NCBI GenBank assembly: GCA_016934875.1
Contig: JAFGSC010000340.1
Span: 1 to 16,111, forward strand
Source of the DNA: Candidatus Atribacteria bacterium
GTDB taxonomy: Bacteria; Atribacterota; Phoenicimicrobiia; Phoenicimicrobiales; Stramentimicrobiaceae
Length of the DNA: 16,111 nt
Reading direction: 5' to 3'
The position numbers were made by a program, and so were the translations under genes. This document shows, one piece after another, positions 8,509 through 15,246 of this stretch. The notes beneath the pieces are model-generated. The model saw only the letters and a list, made by a program, of their open reading frames with translations. It had not been told where the DNA came from and did not search any database. Numbering within the stretch: the first letter of the stretch is position 1; every line of letters begins with the position of its first letter.

Positions 8509-8551
8509 GTCTTTTATTTCTTGGAAAGCGCGCAGTTACATAAAACTTTGC

Positions 8552-8556
8552 GGGAG
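8552..8556 (+). promoter_or_regulatory. Ribosome binding site that decides the start of the asparagine-synthase-like gene
   Basis: GGGAG lies 6 bases upstream of the ATG at 8563. The longer reading that starts at TTG 8521 has no such site, and its extra 14 residues look like untranslated leader. This favours ATG 8563 and leaves a 54-base gap after the PIG-L gene. Confidence 0.55.
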
Positions 8557-8562
8557 CACAAT

Positions 8563-10353
8563 ATGAATTGTGATTATACAATTTTAATAAAACCACTCAG
8601 AGCGAATTCCGAATTTCAAGTACGTAATGAATTCGAGCGCTTTCAGAAAAATGTTCCAACTTATTTAAGATCGAATGTACATAATCGCATTGCTGTTGGC
8701 ACTGAAAGTAAAATTCATGAGGCTTCTGGTAAAATCCTGATTTTAAATGGGGAGATTTATGGTGAAGATGCCCCCATTTCCGGAAATCAAGCAGAAATAC
8801 TCTTTAAATTATACAATAAAAAGGGGATCAATTTCGTATCTGACCTAAACGGTAGCTTTTCAATAATCATTATTGAGTCATGCAATATATACTTTATTAC
8901 CGATCGCCTAAATACCTATAAAATCTTCATTCGAGAGGAGAGTGGTAGTTACTGGTTATCTAGCAACATCGACAACATACCAAAATTAGAAGAGTTGAGT
9001 CATGCCGGCGTTGCCTCTTATCTGATTAATGGTCACCTGCTATGCAATCTAACCCTCTACAAAGATGTATTTACATTGGATCGATCAACCATTTATACCA
9101 TCAATGGTTGCGGGATCAACCAAAGAAAATACTGGGATTATCTTTTTGAATATGAAAACCAGAGTAGATCAGATGATGATTTAGCAAATGAGTTATGTCA
9201 TATTTTAATTAGATCTGTTAAGCGCAGAATTAATGGAGACGAAAAAATATATATATCACTAAGTGGAGGATGGGATGCACGAGGCATTCTTGGTATCGTC
9301 AAACATCCAGAGATTGACCATAAAAATGTAGAGTTAATTACCTATACGCATGGACCGCTTCTACCGGATTCGGACGCCGAAATAGCTGCAAAACTGGCAA
9401 AATCAGCAGGGTTTAATCATCGAACCTTTGAGTTTTATAATAACAATATTAAATCAGTTATTGCAGATAATGCATCAATGGGAAAAGGTCTTTCTTATTT
9501 CTGTCAGGAAGTGAACTTCTGGAAAATGATGGGAGAGGAATTTAAAAGTTCTGAAAAAAATGTTTTTATGCATGGTAATATGGCCAACGGAACATTTAGT
9601 TCCTTTCATGGCGACCATCTGAGGGCGATTTCGCGTTCTGAGGTCTATGATAATTCGATATTAAAACCGTATCAAAATTTGTTTGAGGACGAATTCTATC
9701 AGAACATGATTACAAAGTACGACCAGGTATATGAAAAAGTAAAACAGAAAATATTACGATATGAAAATATCGTTGATGCATTAGATTATCTTGACTTAGA
9801 CCAAAAAGTGCCATTTGTATATAACAGCTGGAGAGAGAATTATCAGAGACCTTTTGTTAAAGTACTATCACCGTATCTTGATAATGACTTTCTCGATTTC
9901 ATGCGAAAACTGAAACCTGAGCAACGAAACAAAAAGCATATTCTGAAGCTGGCTTTGGCAAAAATAGCCCCCGAATTATTTTCCATCTCTAGAAATACCA
10001 TATCTGAACCGTACCCAGATTGGGATCAGGAAATCAGAGCAGAAAAGGATTATTTTATCAATAAACTTCAAAATGACAATTACTTGGCCCCATTTGTGAG
10101 GATAAACGAATTCTCTGAATTTCTAAACCCTGTGACACAGGCTCTAACCTTTAAAACAAGGATGCGATCTGTGCTAAAAATTGTACATCGTTCATTCTCA
10201 AAGATCTTTCCAAATTACTATGAAATAATTGAGGCAATACCAATGGGCAAAAAGCTTACACGGAAAGCCGGAAATTATATAAAGCCCAAAATGGTGTTCT
10301 TTTTGCCAAAGTTAGCCATTTTATTGTCTGTTCTGCAAAAAGAAGATAAATGA
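8563..10353 (+). CDS. Asparagine-synthase-like amidotransferase with degenerate glutaminase domain
   Basis: This 596-residue protein has the two-domain plan of AsnB. The N-terminal half keeps a class II glutamine amidotransferase scaffold: ILNGEIYG at 60-67, then QAEILFKLYNKKG (76-88) and a D-R pair (114-115). It begins MNCD, however, so no Cys is left at position 2 to become the N-terminal nucleophile. The C-terminal half is a PP-loop ATPase: ISLSGGWDARG (231-241) binds ATP pyrophosphate, and LSPYLDNDFLDF (435-446) and KKHILKLALAKIAPEL (457-472) match later AsnB segments. The usual GDG/GxDE loop after the synthase motif is not recognisable; HGNMANG (337-343) sits near its place. Inference: an amide-forming enzyme acting on a sugar carboxylate rather than aspartate, possibly using free or channelled ammonia. 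ATG 8563 was chosen over TTG 8521 because of GGGAG at 8552-8556. The alternative is a non-amidating adenylating ligase of the same family. Confidence 0.82.
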   Translation: MNCDYTILIKPLRANSEFQVRNEFERFQKNVPTYLRSNVHNRIAVGTESKIHEASGKILILNGEIYGEDAPISGNQAEILFKLYNKKGINFVSDLNGSFSIIIIESCNIYFITDRLNTYKIFIREESGSYWLSSNIDNIPKLEELSHAGVASYLINGHLLCNLTLYKDVFTLDRSTIYTINGCGINQRKYWDYLFEYENQSRSDDDLANELCHILIRSVKRRINGDEKIYISLSGGWDARGILGIVKHPEIDHKNVELITYTHGPLLPDSDAEIAAKLAKSAGFNHRTFEFYNNNIKSVIADNASMGKGLSYFCQEVNFWKMMGEEFKSSEKNVFMHGNMANGTFSSFHGDHLRAISRSEVYDNSILKPYQNLFEDEFYQNMITKYDQVYEKVKQKILRYENIVDALDYLDLDQKVPFVYNSWRENYQRPFVKVLSPYLDNDFLDFMRKLKPEQRNKKHILKLALAKIAPELFSISRNTISEPYPDWDQEIRAEKDYFINKLQNDNYLAPFVRINEFSEFLNPVTQALTFKTRMRSVLKIVHRSFSKIFPNYYEIIEAIPMGKKLTRKAGNYIKPKMVFFLPKLAILLSVLQKEDK

Positions 10354-10354
10354 A

Positions 10355-11269
10355 ATGGAAGCTGTCAAGCTTGCAGTATTGCTCGTTTTGTTCAACGACA
10401 AAGAGCATATTCCGCGATTGATTAGTTCTCTTAGCAACCAAACTTTTAGCTCATTCAAAGTCTATGCAGTTGATAATTCACCGGATAATAGTTCTGCAAA
10501 ACTCCTAAAGAAAATATATCCTAAGGCAATTATTTTAGAAAACAATGAAAATCTTGGCTATGCTTCTGGAAATAATCGTTTAGCAAAAAAAGCCTTCTCG
10601 GAAGGCGCCGATGTTGTTTTTATTGCTAATACAGATATAGAACTCGAGAAAAGTTGTCTCGAATCATTGCTTCAATACCGTAATCCCAATACCAAAGTAA
10701 TGGCAATCGGCCCAATCATTTACTACGGATATACAAACGGTAGATCTGATGAAATACAATCTTTCATAATGAATGCCAATTTTAAAACTGCGACCGTAAA
10801 ACCTGTTCCTACGAATAATTCTGAGTTTTCTGAAAAGAAAGTAAATTTTTTACAAGGTTGTGCTTTTCTTTATGAAAAGAAAGCATATGATAAAATTGGA
10901 TTATTCCCCGATGAGAACTTTCTATATGGTGAAGAACTTGATTTAGCATACAGATTTAGCATAAATAGTTTTGAAATGCTTTTAACACCGCGAGCAAAAG
11001 TGTGGCATTATCATGACTGGGGAATACTTAACCATTCGAAGCATAAAACTCAATATTACTATATGCTAAGAAACAGAGTCTTATTTTTTAAAAGGTATCG
11101 CAAACATACTGATTTGGCCCGATTCCTGATCATGCAGATATTGTACCTGCCCGTAAAAATAAATTGGGCAAGACGCATAGCAGATATAAAGCTTGCTAAA
11201 TATTATTACCTGGGCATCTACCACGGACTTGTGGGCAAAACTGGAAAAACAACAATAAAATTTCATTAA
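10355..11269 (+). CDS. GT2-family glycosyltransferase (rhamnosyltransferase-like)
   Basis: This 304-residue GT-A enzyme of family 2 has LAVLLVLFND (6-15) as the first strand, YAVDNSPDNSS (37-47) as nucleotide-binding loop, NENLGYASGNN (64-74), which is highly typical, and VFIANTDIEL (88-97), where NTD replaces the DXD metal motif, as is common in rhamnosyl-type GT2 proteins. Then follow FLQGCAFLYEK (165-175), the acceptor region, and LYGEELDLAYR (190-200) holding the catalytic-base acidic residues. Lipid-facing helices appear at the C-terminus (about 250-270). It would transfer one sugar from a nucleotide donor in the cytosol. It starts one base after the stop of the asparagine-synthase-like gene, so it is probably translated by re-initiation. 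The donor is unknown; no rhamnose genes are visible. Confidence 0.92.
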   Translation: MEAVKLAVLLVLFNDKEHIPRLISSLSNQTFSSFKVYAVDNSPDNSSAKLLKKIYPKAIILENNENLGYASGNNRLAKKAFSEGADVVFIANTDIELEKSCLESLLQYRNPNTKVMAIGPIIYYGYTNGRSDEIQSFIMNANFKTATVKPVPTNNSEFSEKKVNFLQGCAFLYEKKAYDKIGLFPDENFLYGEELDLAYRFSINSFEMLLTPRAKVWHYHDWGILNHSKHKTQYYYMLRNRVLFFKRYRKHTDLARFLIMQILYLPVKINWARRIADIKLAKYYYLGIYHGLVGKTGKTTIKFH

Positions 11270-11287
11270 AAATAAAGCATTTACACT

Positions 11288-12589
11288 ATGGATATTAGCG
11301 TTTTCGGACTCGGATACGTTGGTTGTGTTTCATTAGGTTGCCTGGCTCAGGACGGAAACCAGGTGATCGGCGTTGATATTAATTCAACAAAAGTCGATTT
11401 GATAAACGATGGAAAAGCTACCATTGTAGAAAAAGACATTGATGCAATTATTGAAAAAGAGCATCAGAATGGACGAATATCGGCTACCGATGACACCCAT
11501 GATGCGGTAATGAACTCAAGTCTTTCCATAATTTGTGTGGGTACGCCTTCCTTGAATAATGGCCATTTGAATATGGATTACATGTACAATACGGCTAGGA
11601 GTATAGGAAAAGCTTTAAAATCTAAAACCTCTTTTCATGTTATTTCAATACGTTCAACAGTAAATCCAGGCACTAATCAAGTGGTTGGAAGAATCATTGA
11701 AGAGGAGTCGGGCAAGCAACGCAATGTAGATTTTGCCGTAGTTTCAAACCCAGAGTTTCTAAGAGAAGGATCTGCTATCTCGGACTATTATAATCCTCCT
11801 TATACTGTAATCGGAAGTGATAACGAAGTCGCAATCAATTGTGTAAAAGATGCCTTTAAATCAATTAACGCGCCCTTTAAAGTTGTGGATATCAAAGTTG
11901 CTGAAATGATTAAATATATCAACAACAGCTTTCATGCATTAAAGGTTTCATTTGCAAATGAGGTAGGTAATATCTGTAAAAAATTAGGCGTTGATTCCCA
12001 TGAATTAATGAATTTATTTATGGAAGATGACCATCTTAATATTTCAAAAGCCTATTTAAGGCCCGGATTTGCATACGGTGGGAGTTGCTTACCTAAAGAT
12101 TTAAAGGGATTAAGTACGATGGCGCATGACTTTTATCTTGAAACACCTGTGATCAGCTCAATAGAAAATAGTAATACTTGTCAGAAACGATTAGTATTTG
12201 ATAAGATTCTGGATACACGAGCTAAAGCAATAGGTGTTCTTGGCATTAGTTTTAAAGCAGGTACGGACGATTTACGCTCCAGCCCAATTGTTGAGGTGAT
12301 TGAAAAACTAATTGGTAAAGGAAAAGAGATAAATATTTTCGATAATAATGTGCAAATCTCGAGACTGATTGGAAAAAACAAAAGTTTTATCATGGAAAAG
12401 CTACCCCATATTGGTAATTTGTTAAAAGAAGATATTACAGAAGTCATCAACTCTAGTGAATTAATAATAATCACAAATCCTTCTGAGGAGATTAAATCTG
12501 TCAGTATTCCTGATAACAAAATAATATTTGACCTGACAAGGATTCAATCGTTGGAAAATCATCCAAACTATAACGGACTCTCATGGTAA
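11288..12589 (+). CDS. algD: GDP-mannose 6-dehydrogenase (AlgD-type nucleotide-sugar dehydrogenase)
   Basis: This 433-residue NAD-dependent dehydrogenase should oxidise GDP-mannose twice to GDP-mannuronate. The NAD-binding domain begins VFGLGYVGCVSLGCLA (5-20), with Asp30 in VIGVD binding the ribose. IRSTVNPGT (121-129) and VSNPEFLREGSAISDY (152-167) are family signatures. The catalytic Cys267 lies in FAYGGSCLPKD (261-271). The closing domain has ISFKAGTDDLRSSPIVEVIE (320-339), LIGKGKEINIFDNNV (341-355) and the C-terminal LSW. PPYTVIG (170-176), RPGFAYGGSCLPKD and the end of the protein read like AlgD of Pseudomonas more than like UDP-glucose or UDP-ManNAc dehydrogenases, so I prefer GDP-mannose as substrate. 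This is from memory of the family, not an alignment. No other alginate genes are present. It overlaps the next gene by 7 bases. Alternative: another hexose dehydrogenase of the superfamily. Confidence 0.88.
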   Translation: MDISVFGLGYVGCVSLGCLAQDGNQVIGVDINSTKVDLINDGKATIVEKDIDAIIEKEHQNGRISATDDTHDAVMNSSLSIICVGTPSLNNGHLNMDYMYNTARSIGKALKSKTSFHVISIRSTVNPGTNQVVGRIIEEESGKQRNVDFAVVSNPEFLREGSAISDYYNPPYTVIGSDNEVAINCVKDAFKSINAPFKVVDIKVAEMIKYINNSFHALKVSFANEVGNICKKLGVDSHELMNLFMEDDHLNISKAYLRPGFAYGGSCLPKDLKGLSTMAHDFYLETPVISSIENSNTCQKRLVFDKILDTRAKAIGVLGISFKAGTDDLRSSPIVEVIEKLIGKGKEINIFDNNVQISRLIGKNKSFIMEKLPHIGNLLKEDITEVINSSELIIITNPSEEIKSVSIPDNKIIFDLTRIQSLENHPNYNGLSW

Positions 12590-13701
12590 AAAAAAGGTTG
12601 GCCTACATCAGCAGTGAATCCTTTGTGCATGGAGATAAGCCGGTGCTCCTAGCTTTATCAAAAGTATATGAGATTGGCTGGTTTATTGTGTTTAAGGAAA
12701 ATAGCAATGCATCCAAATTTAAGCCTGCGGATATTGAAGCATATGCGCAAAAAATTGGATTACAAAATACATTCAAGATAAGTCGAAAGATCAGGTCCCG
12801 AAATCCTTTGAATATTTACAAAGATTTCAAAGATATCGTTAAAAAAGTTCGAATTTTTTCACCTGATTACGTTTTGGTAGAGGGGGCTCATAATCCTTAT
12901 TGGCCATTAGTTGCCAGGCTGAGTTTCAAAAGTAAGAAAATGGTCTTTGGGATTCATAACGCAATCCCTCATAGTAGCGTTGGGGGCTGTTTCCATTATT
13001 TAAGAGACATGCTATCATTTAGGCTATTTAAAAATTACCTATTTTATTCTTCGACACAAAAGAATATTTTTGATAGACATATTCCGGGTAAAAACACTTT
13101 CCATATTGATCTTTTTTTAAAGGATTATGGTGAAGCGAGTCAGCCAAGACAAGATGTGAAGCATAACAACTTTTTATTTTTTGGAACTGCGTATTATTAT
13201 AAAGGATTGGATATTCTGCTCGATTCTTTAGAAATACTATCAAAATACGATATGAAATATAATTTAAAAATCGCTGGTCGGTTTCCAGATAATGACTATC
13301 TGAATCACAGAGTATTAAAAAATAATCCTAATGTCGAAATAGATAACAGACTAATCCCAAACGAGGAAATCCCGGATCTGTTTAGCAAGGCTGATTTTTT
13401 GATCTTGCCGTACAGAGATGTAACTCAAGCGGGACCGCTATTAATAGCATACAATTACAATTTGCCTGTTATTGCTTCAGATCATGATTGGTTTCAAACT
13501 AAAATCAAAAATAATGAAACTGGAATGCTATTTAGATCGAAGGACAGCCAAAGTTTAGGCAGCATATTGTTTCAGGCTATTTGCATGAGTAATGAAGAAT
13601 ACGCGCTTATGAAACATAAACTGAGCAGATATATTAAGGATAATTTCTCAGAAGAGTCAATGATTTCTAAGTACAAAAATTTATTCAAAAGCTTAAAATG
13701 A
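12583..13701 (+). CDS. Glycosyltransferase, GT4-like (GT-B fold)
   Basis: This 372-residue protein overlaps the end of the dehydrogenase gene by 7 bases. The C-terminal half is a GT4-type donor domain: FGTAYYYKGLDILLDSL (200-216), LKIAGRFPD (228-236), and IPNEEIPDLFSKADFLILPY (258-277) followed by AGPLLIAYNYNLPVIASD (283-300). The usual EX7E is diverged: the region reads RDVTQAGPLLIAYNY, so both Glu positions are replaced, as happens in enzymes whose donor contact lies elsewhere. The N-terminal half includes VEGAHNPYW (99-107) and IHNAIPHSS (124-132), histidine-rich loops that may bind acceptor phosphate. There is no membrane segment. It probably adds a sugar to the repeat unit. GDP-mannuronate is a tempting donor because of the upstream dehydrogenase, but this is only proximity. 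Confidence 0.8.
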   Translation: MVKKRLAYISSESFVHGDKPVLLALSKVYEIGWFIVFKENSNASKFKPADIEAYAQKIGLQNTFKISRKIRSRNPLNIYKDFKDIVKKVRIFSPDYVLVEGAHNPYWPLVARLSFKSKKMVFGIHNAIPHSSVGGCFHYLRDMLSFRLFKNYLFYSSTQKNIFDRHIPGKNTFHIDLFLKDYGEASQPRQDVKHNNFLFFGTAYYYKGLDILLDSLEILSKYDMKYNLKIAGRFPDNDYLNHRVLKNNPNVEIDNRLIPNEEIPDLFSKADFLILPYRDVTQAGPLLIAYNYNLPVIASDHDWFQTKIKNNETGMLFRSKDSQSLGSILFQAICMSNEEYALMKHKLSRYIKDNFSEESMISKYKNLFKSLK

Positions 13702-14651
13702 AAATTTTGATCGTTTGCAGTGGTAATTTTAACCTGAGTTTTGAGATTTCTCAGGCCTTTATTTATGATCAGATTCAGGCACTCAAAAAACTCGGTGTTG
13801 AAATTGATCTGTTCTTAGTAAAAGGCATGGGCATGAAAGGGTATGTCAAGAACCTGAAGGCATTAAAGAAGAAAATTAAGACTAACAATTATACTCTGGT
13901 TCATGCCCATGGTGGATTAAGTGGTTTATTATCCAATTTGCAGAGGATGCTGCCTGTGATAACTACATTTCATGGTACTGATATTAACAACCCAAAACTT
14001 CGATTATTTTCATCGTTGGCGCATTTGCTAAATTATAAAAGCATTTTTGTTTCCACAGCATTAAGAAATAAAGTCAAATTTTTTACAAAGAAACAATATG
14101 TTATTCCTTGTGGCGTTGATTTTTCTTTATTTCACCCTATGGATAAGAATCATGTCAAAAAGGAATTGGGATTATCAGAAAACAAAAAGTATATCCTATT
14201 TTCTTCATCATTTGAAAATTCAAATAAGAATTATCCACTTTTACATGAAGCTTTGAAAATCAATCCTAACGACCAAATTGAAGTTATTGAGCTGAAAAAT
14301 TATACGCGAAAAGAGGTGGTTAAGCTGATGAATGCTGTTGATATTTGCACCATGACATCATTCATGGAAGGCTCCCCGCAATTTATAAAAGAGGCAATGG
14401 CTTGCAATTGTCCTATTGTATCCACTGATGTTGGCGATGTAAAGGATATAATCAAACATACAGATGGCTGCTATTTAACTACCTTTTCTGCCAAGGATGT
14501 TGCTCTGAAAATAGATAAAGCCCTTAATTTTGGGAAAAAAACAAACGGGCGCGAACATTTAAAAAATTTTGATAATGAGCTCATTGCACAAAAACTATTT
14601 CAGGTGTATCAAAAAACGATAAAAAGGAAAATAAATGATCATAATTGTTGA
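13698..14651 (+). CDS. Glycosyltransferase, GT4 family (short)
   Basis: This 317-residue GT-B enzyme is shorter than most GT4 proteins but has both domains. The N-terminal domain has VHAHGGLSG (68-76) and TTFHGTDINN (89-98), the classic acceptor/phosphate loops. The hinge is VIPCGVDFSLFHP (135-147). The C-terminal domain has FSSSFENSNKNYPLL (168-182), and an intact EX7E as Glu224 in MEGSPQFIKEAMAC (223-236) with Glu232, followed by PIVSTDVGD (239-247). The start overlaps the previous stop as ATGA (13698-13701). The end overlaps the next gene by 17 bases. Such tight packing suggests stoichiometric, coupled expression with its neighbours. It is a retaining transferase by family. Donor is unknown. 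Confidence 0.92.
   Translation: MKILIVCSGNFNLSFEISQAFIYDQIQALKKLGVEIDLFLVKGMGMKGYVKNLKALKKKIKTNNYTLVHAHGGLSGLLSNLQRMLPVITTFHGTDINNPKLRLFSSLAHLLNYKSIFVSTALRNKVKFFTKKQYVIPCGVDFSLFHPMDKNHVKKELGLSENKKYILFSSSFENSNKNYPLLHEALKINPNDQIEVIELKNYTRKEVVKLMNAVDICTMTSFMEGSPQFIKEAMACNCPIVSTDVGDVKDIIKHTDGCYLTTFSAKDVALKIDKALNFGKKTNGREHLKNFDNELIAQKLFQVYQKTIKRKINDHNC
14624..14628 (+). promoter_or_regulatory. Ribosome binding site inside the upstream gene, for hisH
   Basis: AAGGA ends 6 bases before the ATG at 14635 and lies within the last codons of the preceding glycosyltransferase gene. It supports translation of the HisH gene from 14635 despite the 17-base overlap. Confidence 0.5.
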
Positions 14652-15246
14652 CTATGGAATGGGAAATTTACGTTCTGTCTTAAAGGCATTTGAAAGACAA
14701 GGTGTAAGAGCTGCTATTTCAAATGAACAAGATGAAATTGAGCGTGCTTCGAAGTTGGTACTTCCAGGAGTAGGTCACTTTAAAAAAGGAATGGAGAATT
14801 TAACGAAACTAAATCTCGTTGACTCATTAAACAAAAAAGCAAATATTGAAAAAACCCCAATTCTTGGAATTTGTCTCGGAATGCAGCTTATGACTAAATT
14901 CAGTGAAGAAGGCCAAGCGCCAGGTCTTGGCTGGCTAAACGCAACGACGAGAAAAATTTCATTCACCCAAAGCGAATTAAAAATTCCGCACATGGGATGG
15001 AACAACTTGCAGGTTCGTCGCAATACAGGGATATTGAAAGGAATTAATCAAGATGACTATTTCTATTTTGTGCATTCCTATTACGTTAGCTGTGATCAGC
15101 AGGAAGATATTGTTGCTGAAAGTACATATGGTCAGTGTTTCGTCTCATCGTTTCAGCATGAGCATATTTACGGTTGTCAATTTCATCCTGAGAAAAGTCA
15201 TGATGCTGGCCTAAAAATTTTAAAAAATTTTGCAGAGGTAACATAA
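14635..15246 (+). CDS. hisH: HisH-type glutamine amidotransferase (glutaminase subunit)
   Basis: This 203-residue class I glutaminase should hydrolyse glutamine and hand ammonia to the HisF-like partner encoded next. The triad is intact: Cys80 in GICLGMQL (78-85), and His184 and Glu186 in QFHPEKSHD (182-190). PGVGHF (44-49) is the oxyanion-strand loop, and IPHMGWNN (117-124) matches the usual HisH interface segment. Length is normal. The start is fixed by the family's typical IIIVDYGMGN strand, even though it overlaps the upstream gene by 17 bases. The stop overlaps the HisF start by one base. No other histidine gene is present and the pair sits inside a polysaccharide operon. I therefore read it as the O-antigen-specific paralogue that serves sugar amidination (as with P. 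aeruginosa HisH2/HisF2 plus WbpG), not histidine synthesis. That role is inference from context. Confidence 0.93.
   Translation: MIIIVDYGMGNLRSVLKAFERQGVRAAISNEQDEIERASKLVLPGVGHFKKGMENLTKLNLVDSLNKKANIEKTPILGICLGMQLMTKFSEEGQAPGLGWLNATTRKISFTQSELKIPHMGWNNLQVRRNTGILKGINQDDYFYFVHSYYVSCDQQEDIVAESTYGQCFVSSFQHEHIYGCQFHPEKSHDAGLKILKNFAEVT
15234..15238 (+). promoter_or_regulatory. Ribosome binding site for the HisF-like gene
   Basis: AGAGG lies 7 bases before the ATG at 15246, inside the end of hisH. The start and the previous stop share one base (TAATG), so translation is probably coupled. Confidence 0.5.

Noticed and set aside
8521..8523. TTG at 8521 as start of the asparagine-synthase-like gene
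   Set aside because: No ribosome site precedes it, and the ATG at 8563 has GGGAG at the right distance. The extra 14 residues show no similarity to the family.
8509..8562. Bacteroidota-type internal promoter (TTTG / TAnnTTTG pattern) in the gap before the asparagine-synthase-like gene
   Set aside because: TA and TTTG are present (about 8541-8550) but with four instead of two bases between them, and the upstream element is only a TTG at 8521. The match is too weak in AT-rich DNA.
12181..12519. Antisense open frame of 112 residues inside the dehydrogenase gene
   Set aside because: It lies entirely opposite a well-supported gene, has no recognisable domain or ribosome site, and its composition is what the complement of that coding sequence would give.
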